This document shows positions 1-10,188 of a stretch of DNA of 64,000 nucleotides, piece after piece. Origin of the DNA: Dactylorhiza incarnata (Eukaryota; Streptophyta; Magnoliopsida; Asparagales; Orchidaceae); the NCBI GenBank assembly GCA_033032865.1, contig JAWHQI010000019.1, forward strand, positions 14,860,001-14,924,000, in the 5' to 3' direction. The position numbers were made by a program, and so were the translations under genes. The notes below the pieces were generated by a model. It did not search any database and had not been told where the DNA came from. It was given only the letters and a program-made list of their open reading frames with translations. Every line of letters starts with the position of its first letter. Position 1 is the first letter of the stretch.

Positions 1-719
1 ATCTAATGCCTGGCGTTAACTATTTAACGCCCAAACATAACACTATTTTTTAGGATTTTTGAAAAAAAATCTTTGAATTAGAGTTGTTATAAATAGGCCT
101 TCTTAATGTAGAAATTTCAGAAAATTTAAGGATTATTAGAAGGCTCAAAATCGTTGAATACTTTTTCACAAAAAGGTTGTAAAATTATTTTTAAGAATGT
201 TAATTCAAATAATGTAATTACGATTGCATGATGACTGGACTAAGAGATATAGAGATCAGATAATGTTCGGCATTAAGATATTAGAAATTTGGCACAGAAG
301 GCTAACGCATGGCGTTATCTTCTAACGCTTGCGTTAGAGCCTAATGCTAGCATTATATCTTAACGCCAATACAGTAGATGATTTCATGCAATTTTAAAGA
401 AACTCTTCTTTGATTTTGACTTATTATGAAGGGGCCTTCTTAGTGTAGAAATTCCAGGCCTTTTAGAGATCATTAGAAGCCTCTTTAAGCATGTTTTTAT
501 TTTTATTTTAAAAGATGGTTTTTATATTTTATTGGGTTCTCAAATACTTATGTTTTATAAGATCATTAAGGCTCAAAATCATAAAATATGTAAGACACAA
601 GATAAGCATGTTCGATCAAAATAAGAATGCATGAATAATATAATCATAAAGATTGCATGCAAAAATATGATATAGGTATGTCCTAGATTATAATACCCTA
701 ACTATATGCCTACACACTA

Positions 720-960
720 GCCAAGTGATGGATGGTTATGAGGAGCTGCACACATGCCGTAGGTTGGGGTGTTAATCCCATATGCATACACTAGAGAACA
801 CTCAACCTAGCACTCTTTCTCCTCAATGTCTCGTAAGGCCCCACTGGAACCCTCCCCAGTTAAGGACAACACATGACTTAGAGGTTAGGTCATCTAATGC
901 ATCAATCCTATGCCCTCGCTATTTTGAGACACATAATGTGGGTGAATGATCATGGACATC
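720..960 (-). repeat. Conserved GC-richer block in Sirevirus-like interior
   Basis: This block is the reverse complement of the block at about 59605-59845 in element C. The two share long stretches around a GGGATTAACAYCCC hairpin, a conserved TACGGCATGTG and a GGGGAGGGTTCCAGTGGGG stretch. It stands out from the AT-rich surroundings and is better conserved than they are. Function unknown; it may be a structured RNA or a packaging or regulatory element. Confidence 0.55.
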
Positions 961-2221
961 CTAAGCATTTTGTTCTATGTAAACAATTTGTAAACTATGA
1001 CCTTTTTCATGAGAGATTGATTTCTAATTATATTTTAAAGCAACATAGTTATTATGAATTTTAACTTTTAATTGTTCTACATTAAGATGAATTCATTATG
1101 GCATTATTTTATAGCTAGCATGAATGATAATATTTATTAGTTGATAATTCTAGAATGATGAGTTTGGTATAATGTTGCATGTAATCAATAATAGTATTTC
1201 ACTTTTAGACATTGGATAAGAGATGATTCTAATTGATTTTTCCTTAGGAATATAAGTTTATTTTATGGTTTACATATAAATGAGATACATGCAACACATA
1301 ATAGAATCATATACAAATCATGATCACAAACAATATGTTGAAAGCAATAAGATCTTTTGTAGTTATATTTAATGTTTGAATTTACAAGATCTTTTGATTT
1401 TGCATGATCATTAATTTTATCTTATAGATATTTAGGTACTCATAATTAATTATTCATAATTATATATGTAGGTGAAGTATGTAAAACAATTCATATTCAT
1501 CCTTTTTCAAAATATTTTAGAGAAAGAATGTGAGGTGAAAAATGAATATAGTGAGAAATTATTCTTGGTTATTTTGAAATGTTTTTGTAATTTTTCTCTT
1601 TGAATTTTTGAATATTCACCAAGACATATATATAATTTTCTTGACTTTCAAATTTCATTGTTCTATTTTTCTTTAACATAGCATCCCATGGTATAACTAA
1701 CAAAGTCATTGATTTCTACTTATAGTAAGAGATGATGCTAGATGAAAAGTTATGATAGCAAGGTGCAATGTTATGTGAAGACTACACGCATATAATTTGT
1801 TGGAAGGGGACACAGGAGCCTGTGACATAAAATCCGTAAACACAAAAATTGCCGAAAAAGAAAAAAAAACTGAGATAACTTCTAAAAGGAGTTGAATTTG
1901 GGCAAATTTGAGGGTGAAAATGAACTCAAATGAGCAAAGCTCATTTTCCATTGCATAGAGCTTCTCGACCTCATTCCGAAAAGCTATTGTGGGAGAAATT
2001 CTGACAAGCGGATCAAAAGTTATGATCGTTTGGAGTTTGGGTCGAAATCTCGCATATTTTATTTATTTATATTTTTTATTTTTAGAAAAAGTTACAAAAG
2101 GCCTATATTATTTTTCTGAAAGCGCAAGAAAATGATAGTTTTCTTTTTCGGTCATTGCGAGAGTATGCATGGGTCTATAATCAATTTGATCTTTGCTAGA
2201 CTTGGGTTGGACTTAGCAATT

Positions 2222-2347
2222 TAATGTTGATCTTAGACTTCCCGAGGTCTACCCTATGAGGGGTTCGCACCAGTACTAGGAGATATGATGGGGCGACATC
2301 CCAAATCAACCTTTCTTAAGATATTTAAGTGTTATTGGTTGCTACCC
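2222..2347 (-). repeat. 5S-like shared module, copy in element A
   Basis: On the minus strand this reads in order: a GGGTAGCAACCAATAACACT-like start, a CATC-type block, CTAGTAC, a CCCC/GGGG mini-hairpin and GGGTAGACCTCGGGAAGTC. The same blocks occur in the same order in the Tekay-like LTRs (18820-18945 and others) and the Athila-type interiors (23700-23785, 35855-35955). It lies in sense orientation relative to element A. The last block resembles box C of plant 5S rRNA. Confidence 0.6.
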
Positions 2348-2725
2348 AAACTATTTAAAATGTATAGACTCAAAATTTCCGAAAGAGAAAAAGTGAAGTT
2401 CATGATTTCATAAATCTAGATAAATATCTCATAGCAAATTTTGAATTCAATTTATATGGATAATATAAGATATTTATAGACAATGAATATAATAAAGATA
2501 GATAGGTCATCAAAACAAAATATGACTTTGAATTTTGATCAATTTGATTTATAAACTCATTAAGCATTAAGATATAAAATCATATTTCCAATAATATGTA
2601 TGACAACCATGACATGATAGCTTTAAACAAATAAGAAAAAATAACGAAGACATTGAAGCATATCATGAAGTAGAAATTTTTATATTTCATTTTGAAAGGA
2701 TTCAACTTCATGCATTTGATGATAC

Positions 2726-4233
2726 CTAATGAATAAGATTTTTAAGTATCCAAAGGGGACCAAGTGTAGTGGTTCCTTTGGGTACCCAAATATAAGGTGT
2801 TGGCTTTTGGGGAGATAGTGATGAATGGGTTATTTCATGTGAAGTTAATGTTTCATTTTTAACTTTGGGCCTCCATTCAAACCTTGGTTTAATGTTATTT
2901 TTGTGCATCAAATTTCCATTGTGATTATCTTTATTTTGAGGATTATAATTGTAATGATTATTGAAAGTATTGTTCATAGGAAATTTGTGTAATTTTAATT
3001 TCAAGTTGGGAGAAACTTGATTTTGTAAATGATGGTGATTTGTATTTTGATTTACAAAAACTTTGTATTTCTTATTCCCATTATTAGGCTTAGTTAAGAT
3101 ATTCATATTAATATTCAACTTGCTTTTAAATATTGCTTAATATTGTGAATTTGTGCATTGTGAATTTTTATTCATAATTTTCATAAGCAAGTTTATTTTA
3201 GATTTTAATTCATCATTCTTGATCATAAGATTATGTCTAGATTTATTATAAGCAATTGTGCTATTTTTAAGAGTGGAAACAATAGAGTCAATATGAGTTT
3301 GATAGTTATTTCTAAATTCCTCATATGTTTGATCCATCTCCTTAATTTCAATTTTATAACTTTTACACATAGCACAATCATTTGTAATAGATGACTTTTC
3401 TAAAGATAATTTTTCATTGTGTCCATTAAAATGCTCTTTTTCATATACCTTGTGTTTTTCTTTAAGAATATAGCAATCAAAACAAGGTTTTATATTTTCA
3501 ATTGAAGAGACGTGGGTAGAACTAGATAAATCATATATTGATTCGACTTTAACTTTTGCTTTTAAACCTTTAATTTCTAAGCGCAATTTGCAATTCGCAT
3601 TTTTCAATTTCTTAATTTTGCGCTTTGTAATTTGTAGCAATTGTAAAGTAGAAATAGAGTTGCAAACAATAAGGGAATTTGATTTCCTTACAGTGCTTTT
3701 GGATGCAGTGAGATTTAAGCATAGAGTTCCTTTGTAATCTTCATCTTTTTGGCACTCCTCTTCCAAAGATGAAATTTCTTCTTCTCTTCCACTTGATGTG
3801 TACTCCATCGATTCATCATGAGAGGAGCTTTTTTGACCATTTGTGCAAGATTGTATGTTCTCCACTTCTTGCGTTTATTCCGTACCTGTGAGAGGAAGAT
3901 CATACATTTCTTCAAGAAATTTCCATACTTTGTATGCACTAGAAAAACAATATATCAATTTGAAAATTTGAAAATTTCTTGATATAAAGCACAAAAGATA
4001 CTATTCAAAGCCTTTGCATTTAGGTGACGTTCCTTTTGATTTGTTTCATCCTCTAGTCTTACAATAACTATATTCCATGCTTCAATATCTAAAGTTTTAA
4101 TAAATGTTTCCACTAAAAAAATTCACCCTTTATAATTTCTCCCTTCAAATAAAGGTGGTGCAAGAGATTTTTATTCTTCATAAAAATTTCCCCCACTAAT
4201 AGAAGCGAGATCATAAGACGCCATTATTCCCAT
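2726..4233 (-). pseudogene. gag: Decayed Sirevirus-type gag of element A
   Basis: Likely ATG codons lie at 4233 and 4224 on the minus strand, just inside the PBS. The N-terminal part carries the copia-gag signature seen in Sireviruses: PPLFEGRNY, then TLDIEAWNI, then LNAKALNS, then KVWKFLEE. In-frame stops break it near 4170, 4125 and 3887. The central part from about 3865 is Lys/Glu-rich and probably coiled coil. The C-terminal part (3118-2726) is in the same frame and ends with EWRPKVKNETL and IWVPKGTTTLGPLWI. In full-length copia elements a WVPK motif lies just before protease and integrase, so everything downstream of it has been lost. The conserved central gag segment is also shortened. 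It is unlikely to give a working protein. Confidence 0.7.
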
Positions 4234-4255
4234 TTGTTAAGCCGATTTGCAATAA

Positions 4256-4271
4256 CATGGCTCTGATACCA
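4256..4271 (-). other. Primer binding site (initiator Met tRNA), element A
   Basis: The minus strand reads TGGTATCAGAGCCATG two bases after the LTR end. This is the standard complement of the plant initiator methionine tRNA 3' end, used for minus-strand priming, and it fixes the orientation of the element. Confidence 0.85.
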
Positions 4272-4273
4272 CT

Positions 4274-5443
4274 TGTTGGATCATGAGGCGCCCTTAGAGG
4301 GGGGTGAGTAAGGGTTTAAAAAACTTTAATCTTTTATAGAAAACAGTAGATATTTTATTAGAAGTAAGTTAAATCAAAAGTAAAGAGATAGAAATTAGAA
4401 ATGAAATCAATTTTATTAAACAAGAGAAGACATTATTATCATTTATAAAATTGATTACAAAATTTGATTTCTATTACGCTATAAATCGAAGGCGAAATAT
4501 AAAATACTCCTTTCGTTTTACATACCGACTCTTCTCACTAAGAACCGGTTGGCTTTAGCCGATCTCTCCCCAGATACGGCCTCAAGCCACTGTAGCATTT
4601 CTATCCCCAGAAAGGCATCGAGCACCCCTTAGATCTACTCCCTAGACCCAGTTGCCAACATGAGGCAAATTCCTCACCAAGTCCTACCCAGACCTTGTCA
4701 CCAACACGAGGTGAACTTACGAACCGATTACAGAGATAAGTATAAAAGACAAATATAAAAACTCCCTATGAGGTAATTTGAAGGAGACGATGAAGAATCG
4801 TTGAAGATCATTGAAGTCCAAGCGTGCATGCTTCGCGTTGAGTTAGCTTGTTAATCCAAGCTTCCTTTGATTCCACCTTTTGAAATTGAAAGGGAGATCC
4901 TTTGTGATCTAAAAATACAGCCCTCACAAATAATTCAGAGTGCTGGAATAGGGCTCCTTAGCATTGGTTATTAAAGAAGATGAAATCCACCTATTTATAT
5001 GACTGGAAGCTAACGCCGGCATTAAGGCTAACGCCTGACATTGACCCAGTATAGAAATGTTTAATGGCTCGGATCTTCAAAATAGGAAGGAGATTATGCA
5101 TCTTTGGAAACATTCATTTTAGGCAACCTTAACGCTGGCGTTGAGTCTAACGCCTGATGTTAGGTCAGATCATTCCAGAAATGCTCCTGCAATCACGACA
5201 GCTTCCCTCCATGCCATTTTCATCTTGGTGGGAACGAAAGTCAATGTTGACGTTAAGAGTTAATGCCGGGCGTTAGGTCTCTTCCATTCTTTTCTGCTTG
5301 TGAGCAAATCCATACCAACAACAGCAACCTAGTGTCATCTTTGTTCAAACCTGCATGCTAAAAACACAATGACAAACAAGATCAAATTCAAGTAGGATAT
5401 GTTATTCTCAAATCAAAGGGATGCAAAAAAACATGTTCCAACA
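4274..5443 (-). repeat. 5' LTR of Sirevirus-like element A
   Basis: The LTR is 1170 bp, TGTTGGAACATG...GATCCAACA on the minus strand. The start matches the fragment at 7545 closely and elements B and C more distantly. TAACGCC/GGCGTTA palindromes lie at about 5010-5280, immediately upstream (in element sense) of a CATATAAATAG TATA box. The C tract near the inner end, beside GATCCAACA, is shared with elements B and C. Confidence 0.8.
4991..5002 (-). promoter_or_regulatory. TATA box of element A LTR
   Basis: CATATAAATAG on the minus strand lies directly after the palindrome array and well before the LTR end, where the U3/R boundary is expected. Confidence 0.5.
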
Positions 5444-6110
5444 GTTTCCACCCCCGATCCACGTATCATCCGCTACCTCTTTGTCCTGCTTCGAACGATG
5501 AGATGGTCCGCCTCTAACTTCTTTATTGTTTCTATGATCTGTGCTAAGACGGAATTCGCTACGAACAAGAGGGCCTGCCAGAGATCATCACGGAGGCCCC
5601 TGTAAAATCTCTTGGTGTAGCTTGCCTCATTTAGATTGTATGAGTCTACAAAGCGGGCGAGGTGGTAGAACTCCTATTGGTATTCCAAAACTGTCCTGTT
5701 CCCTTGATTAAGCTGCAGCAACTGCTATCCTAGCTCATCCCTTGCCGCCTGAGGCACAAAATGCTTCAGCAATGCCTCCTTAAACTCCTTCTATGAAATG
5801 TCTGAATACTCATACTAGGGTCCATGACCGACTTCCATGACCTCTTTGCATGAGATTCCAAAGTAGATACGGCTAAAGACACCGCCATGTGGGCTGGGCA
5901 ACGTATCACAGCTAACATCTCTTGAATGGTGTCCAACCACTCCCCCATCCATACTGCAGACTCTGATCCGGTAAAGGAAGGTGGAGAGAGGCCTCGGAAG
6001 ACACTCAACCAATTTGCCCCAGGATTCTTCTCCTGGGTCGGGGTCTGCTACCTGAAAGCCTGGAGGATGGCTGCCAGTGTCTGGCCAAGTTCTGATTGTT
6101 GAAATTGAGT
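5444..6110 (-). pseudogene. gag: Tekay/Del-type gag fragment
   Basis: Minus-strand reading gives, in order, FRGLSPPSFTGSES, EWLDTIQEMLAVIRCP, a segment like VSLAVSTLESHAKRSW, then FKEALLKHFVPQAARDEL, QLLQLNQGNRTVLEYQ and RFYRGLRDDLW. This is the plant gypsy capsid domain (Retrotrans_gag) in its normal order. Stops in the frame are mostly TAG or TAA where CAG, CAA or TGG would be expected, and part of the 5' region is in a shifted frame. The 3' end is cut off at 5444, so the zinc knuckle, protease and pol are missing. Confidence 0.75.
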
Positions 6111-6399
6111 GGGAGCTGGTGGAGGAGGAATGTTAGTCTGGACAGGGGGAACTGCATCCCATGGTGCAGGGTTCACCAGAGGCTACATAAAAAATTTATC
6201 ACATCAAAAGGTTGGCCTAGAATATATCATCATTAGTGGACAATTTGATGTGATTTCCTTTATGGGCACACCATTGCTTCCGATGTTAGTTTGTACTCAA
6301 ACTAAGCTCGAGCGGGGTGGCCTTGGGTTTTTGGACTTCTTTTACAAGGATCGATAGTTGGCTAAGTTGATAACCATAGGTCAAAGGATCGAAACCTAA
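6111..6399 (-). other. Leader between PBS and gag of Tekay-like fragment
   Basis: This untranslated leader is homologous to positions 20418-20560 of the large element. Both hold GAAGTCCAmAAAC, a CCGCTCGAG stretch, an AGTTTGAGnACAAACTA inverted repeat and TGGTGTGCCCAT. I see no gene in it. Confidence 0.6.
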
Positions 6400-6410
6400 C
6401 TCAGATACCA
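6400..6410 (-). other. Primer binding site of Tekay-like fragment
   Basis: TGGTATCTGAG on the minus strand, three bases inside the LTR end. It differs slightly from the consensus initiator-Met PBS, as expected in an old copy. Confidence 0.65.
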
Positions 6411-6413
6411 GTT

Positions 6414-7544
6414 TGTAAGACCCCTCATTTTTTGCATTCGTTTCCGAGTCTTACTGCCCAGAACCGCCACCTTGCGGTGGCACCTTCACTCAGGAAGGTT
6501 CCCACCACATGGGGCCAATCTTGTCGGCTAATCATCATCACAGGCCAACCATTCATCTCGTATTAAAAGAAGCGGAAATATAAGAACATAGTCCACATCA
6601 CATTATATAATAAAAGTACCAACCCACAAATGAGATAGAATAATCAAAGTACTGAATAGAGTAATCAAGTGCTGAGATAAAAGGGGGATTATGCCCTGAT
6701 ACATCATTTCTTCTTCACCTCTCTATTGGAAAAGATTAAATATTGCAAGCACCGACACTCAATGGTGGCCTCACGAATGAGTAACTCTCTACTCTGACCG
6801 AGGTAGATGTGAAGAATGGCATTCTGAAGATAATATCTGGTCTCACTCACCGGGGTTTCTCTAACTACTTCAGATAGTCCAACATCGTGTCTGAGAATTG
6901 CCTCAAGTCTCTCCCTCTGGTTGTGGGTCTCCTCCTCATAGTGCTCCTGTTTATGCCACATCCGACCGTTAGTCAAAAAGACTAAGTGTTTTTCCCCATC
7001 CCCTCCCCCGGTGACTCCTAGGAAACGGATAGGAGGAAGAAGCGGAGGACAACAAATGGTAATATTAAGCAGGTGACAGTGCTCTCCCTCACATAATTAT
7101 ATATCAAACTATGAATAGATTTACTAGCAAGTAAAACAAATTCTAGCAATTCAACTACAAGAGCTATATATTTAGTACAACAATAAGAACAACCAAATGA
7201 GTAAAGGAACTATAAACTAGCTATCAACTAAAAAAGGTGACCTTAACTTATAAGGAAAGCCCATACAGTCTTATATGTTAAGAGGTCGTTTTGCAAGGCC
7301 CATCGTATAAGGGAGCCCATACTAGTTTATACGATGGGGGTTATGATATATGTGAATGATGCGTACGAAATGCAATGTAATGCAATGGCTATAATGATAT
7401 TTCATGCACATGCAACTCACCCACATGACTCTGTACGTACATACGTTTAGTTCCAACTTTTTGGACATAGCTAACCTCTCGGGTACCTCCCATAGTGGTC
7501 AAACGGTGGCAGAGGAGCAGGCGTCTCCTCACCTAGGTGGGTAT
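6414..7544 (-). repeat. Partial LTR of Tekay-like fragment
   Basis: The minus strand ends GGGGTCTTACA. It aligns with the last 1.1 kb of the 5.9-kb LTR at 14510-20401, including the ATACGATrGGCCyTGC and TATGGGCnTTCC blocks at about 7250-7340. It is truncated at 7544 by a Sirevirus-like LTR fragment. Small reading frames here are not convincing. Confidence 0.65.
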
Positions 7545-8158
7545 TGTTGGAACATGGTTTTCCGCATCCCTTTGATTTGAGAATAACAAATCCTACTTGT
7601 ATTTGATCTTGTTTCCATTGTGTTTTTAGCATGCAGGTTTGGACAGATATGATACTAGGTTGCTGAAACAATGGTCTGGCACTAACCACAAGCTGAAGGA
7701 TTGAAATCTGTTTAACGCCAGGCGTTAAGCTTAACGCTGGGCGTTAGCGCTAAATGAAAGCTGCGTTCAACGAAAAGAAAGCTACGTTCGACGAACTGAA
7801 AGCTGCTTCGATGAATTGGCGATCGATGAAATGAAACTGCTGAGAACGGAAGCTGCACTCGACAAAATGGAAACTGTGTTCGACGAAATTGTGGTCGACG
7901 AAAGAAGAAGCCCGTTCGACGAAATGTGTTGGACGAAATTGTGGTCGACGAAAGAAGAAGCCCGTTCGATGAAATGTGTTCGACGAAATTTTCTATTCGA
8001 TGAATTGGCGCGCCAGCTGATTAAAGATGAAACTCAATGTCAGGCATTAGAGCTTAATGTCGGGCGCTATCCGTTCGACGAAAATGGTGTTCGACGAAGA
8101 TGTTGTTCGACGAAATGGCGTGCTAGCTGATTAAAGAAAGAAACTCAATGCTAGGCTT
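7545..8158 (+). repeat. Truncated Sirevirus-like LTR (5' part, U3)
   Basis: The fragment starts TGTTGGAACATGG and continues GCATCCCTTTGATTTGAG, matching the LTR of element A. It then carries TAACGCCAGGCGTTA palindromes (about 7710-7750) and a run of TTCGACGAA repeats (about 7740-8130). Similarity to the 55577 LTR stops near 8158, before its TATA box, and Tat-element sequence starts. Either a deletion or a later rearrangement removed the rest. The open frame across it (7816-8130) simply follows the repeats. Confidence 0.7.
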
Positions 8159-9851
8159 TACTAAGAAAAGAAGAAATGTGGAGGGTAAAGTTGTGACTGC
8201 TAAGGGAGTGGTCTTACTCCCTGAAAGTGTGAATCCACAACTCCCTGCAAAGGCTCATGAGAAGGTAAGGCAGACCGTTCCTCCTTTTTCTTCTGCGATC
8301 TTTCTTCTTTCTGGGGAACTGGACCCAGAATTAATTTCTTATCTTGATTGTGATTCTTCTAATGACCTTGTCTGCCTGACCTTGCAGGTGATCGATCCAT
8401 TTGAAAATAGAACCTTCGAGAGGCCACCGAGGAACAAAAATGGAAGATCGCGTAAGAGGCAATTAGGCAAAAGGCTGAGGCGGAGAAGAAGGAGAAGGAA
8501 GAGAAGGAGAAGAAAGAGGAGGACGATAAGGCGAAGAAGATTGCTATCGAGCAGAAGAAAGAAGAAGAGAAGAGGGCAGCAGATATCGCTGCCGCGAAAC
8601 TGAAGGAAGAGGCGAAGAAGGCAGTACAGGTGACTGCTGAGAAGAAGAAGGAAGAAGAGACGAAAATAGGCCAGATCGCTGCTGATAAGAAAAAAGAAGA
8701 AGAGAAAGCGGCGCAGGTCAACAAAGAAAAAAAAGGAGAAGAAGAGTAAAAAAGAAAAAGAAGAAGGCCATTGAAGGGGAAGGAGAGGAGATAGAACAGA
8801 TTCAGCAGATTAAAAAAGAGAAGGTCGCGCTTGCTAGCAGTCTGACGAATACTTCTGCCGATCTGGAGGCCCAGCTGGATATAGCAGCGGCAGACTGTGC
8901 TACAGCGGTCACTGCCCTGTGAACTGGTAAGGCAGGGCCAGCTGTGAGATCGCTTGAATTCTTTCAATTGCCTTCTCCTCGACCTACATCTCCAAAAAGA
9001 CGATGTGAGATCGTCAATATCGAAACTGATGATATCCTTGTTAGTAATGCCGAAATATAAAGAAGGAAAAAAGAGGGAGAGAGGTCACAGAAGAGGGAAT
9101 TGGAAAGAATGAACCTCGAGCGCTTTAGGGGGTCAGACCACTTTTTGCTGACCGTGGACCCTGCGGTCACAAAAGATATTGAAAATAACTTACTCAACAA
9201 CAGTCCTGATTTCTTTTCGAGTATTTGTCCTTGTGCGAGCACTTTCATTTTTGCTTTGTTTAAGGCCATACTAATTTTTCTTTGCTTCTGACCGCAGATG
9301 CTGATGAGACCGATGCAACTCCCGGGGAAGGAGAAATTCAGCAGCAAGCGCTGATTCTGGATCCTAAGTTTGCTGATGTCCATAAACCTATGTTTGAGGA
9401 TGTCAGAACAATGCGGGCTCGGGAACGGGCTCTTGAGGATCAACTCTTGGTAATAGCTGCTGATTTTGAAGAGAAGCCGCGAGCCAAAGAGAAATAAGTC
9501 TGTGCGGAAAGCGAGCTGAAGATTGGCGTTCTTGACAGGGCACTTGGCAGGGCAGAAAGAGATGTTGATTACTATAAAGGAAAGTCCGCTGCCCTGACCG
9601 CTGAGGTTGCCTCTCTCAGAGATGGCTCTGCTCCTATGGTGATGATGTCAGGGACTTTTGGCGGTCATCCAGAAGAGAGTCCGACTTCGGAAATCATGGT
9701 TATACCCATTTAGCAGGTAGATAGGGAGGTCGCTAAGCTCCACCGTGCTGCAATGTCAGCAAACCAAAGCTTAGCGACCGCTCTATCCACCGTCAATGAA
9801 ATGCAAGATGTTGCGGCCTTCATCAGAAGAAAGCGCCAACCAAGGAGATAG
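8159..9851 (+). pseudogene. Antisense extra gene of Tat element, first copy (N-terminus lost)
   Basis: The C-terminal half of a protein rich in coiled coil. Positions 8440-8750 encode Lys/Glu/Ala heptad-like repeats (KAEAEKKEKEEKEK and EEEKRAADIAAAKLKEEAK). 9300-9500 encode VRTMRARERALEDQLLVIAA. The frame ends near 9851 with NEMQDVAAFIRRKRQPRR. Possible intron borders are GTAAGG at 8265, TTGCAG at 8387 and CCGCAG at 9298. Stops and frame changes occur, so it is not functional. Such coiled-coil tails normally follow a PF04195-type domain, which is missing here, presumably lost at the 8158 junction. It could be an independent second extra ORF instead of a copy of the next gene. Confidence 0.5.
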
Positions 9852-10143
9852 ACATTATTCTTTATTTCGAGCGGTCTTGAAATGATAATTATGGACAATT
9901 TGATCTTGTAATATATTGAAACAATCTGATCTTAATATTATGCGGTCTCGCTAATTGCTGTGACATCGCTCTGTTTTGCTTTGTTTTGTCTTATGTTGCT
10001 TATTGGATGATTATGGTGATCTCTATTTATTGAGATCAGAACTATTGTATGCAGCATTTTAATTCGTTAGCAGGTTCAATGGTCTGGTGTGCTTCCTAGG
10101 CGGTCTCGTAAAATTGTAATGATTATGATATCGCCATTCCCTT
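9852..10143 (+). promoter_or_regulatory. Spacer with GCGGTCTC motifs upstream of the second antisense gene
   Basis: This AT-rich spacer between the two antisense genes contains GCGGTCTC at about 9942 and GGCGGTCTC at about 10099, then the TATA box. It is the likely promoter of the gene at 10189. No coding sequence is seen. Confidence 0.4.
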
Positions 10144-10155
10144 CCTATAAATACC
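10144..10155 (+). promoter_or_regulatory. TATA box upstream of antisense gene
   Basis: CCTATAAATACC lies 34 bp before the first ATG (10189) and about 70 bp before the second in-frame ATG (10225), so the antisense gene has a plausible promoter of its own inside the Tat element. This is an inference from spacing and sequence only. Confidence 0.5.
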
Positions 10156-10188
10156 TAGCTTTGACTTCTTCATTTTATGCTTTCTTGA

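Larger units (their letters stand above)
1..2725 (-). other. Non-coding interior of Sirevirus-like element A
   Basis: This AT-rich DNA has no supportable gene. It matches the region after gag in element C in several blocks, for example the sequence just after the gag stop and the 720-960 block. Positions 1-370 hold copies of the TAACGCC/GGCGTTA palindrome half-sites that also fill the LTRs of this family. A GC-richer module at 2222-2347 has no counterpart at the same place in element C and looks like an acquired segment. Confidence 0.6.
1..5443 (-). mobile_element. Sirevirus-like Ty1/copia element A, 5' part (runs off left edge)
   Basis: Read on the minus strand, the order is 5' LTR (5443-4274), a PBS matching initiator-Met tRNA, a decayed gag (4233-2726), then long AT-rich non-coding DNA to the window edge. 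No reverse transcriptase or integrase is visible. The gag and the non-coding tail align by eye with element C at 55577-64000, and the LTR end with its G/C tract beside GATCCAACA is the usual Sirevirus form. The element begins at 5443, directly against a Tekay-like gag that it appears to have interrupted. Its 3' LTR is outside the window, so no TSD can be confirmed. It is probably a non-autonomous derivative, because the gag runs straight into non-coding sequence. Confidence 0.75.
5444..7544 (-). mobile_element. Decayed Tekay/Del-like Ty3/gypsy fragment
   Basis: On the minus strand this holds about 1.1 kb of the 3' part of an LTR (7544-6414), a PBS, a leader and the start of gag, cut off at 5444 by element A. 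The LTR end and leader are homologous to the large element at 14510-39456. Shared strings include GGCGGTTCTGGGC near the LTR end, CGCTCGAG and AGTTTGAG in the leader, and GTGTGCCCAT after it. Unlike the large element, this copy retains gag, so it derives from the coding version of the lineage. Confidence 0.7.

Noticed and set aside
7816..8130. Open frame through the TTCGACGAA array
   Set aside because: The frame follows the 9-bp repeat period, which happens to contain no stop. It lies in an LTR fragment and has no domain.
8148..8603. Plus-strand frame ending in a very Arg/Lys-rich tail
   Set aside because: The poly-basic end is a frame-shifted reading of the Lys/Glu coiled-coil segment. Only parts of it overlap real coding sequence.
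8359..8967. Open frame of about 200 codons on the minus strand, rich in Ser/Phe
   Set aside because: It is the complement of the Lys/Glu-rich coiled-coil coding sequence on the plus strand. GAA/AAG runs give TTC/CTT runs on the other strand without stops.
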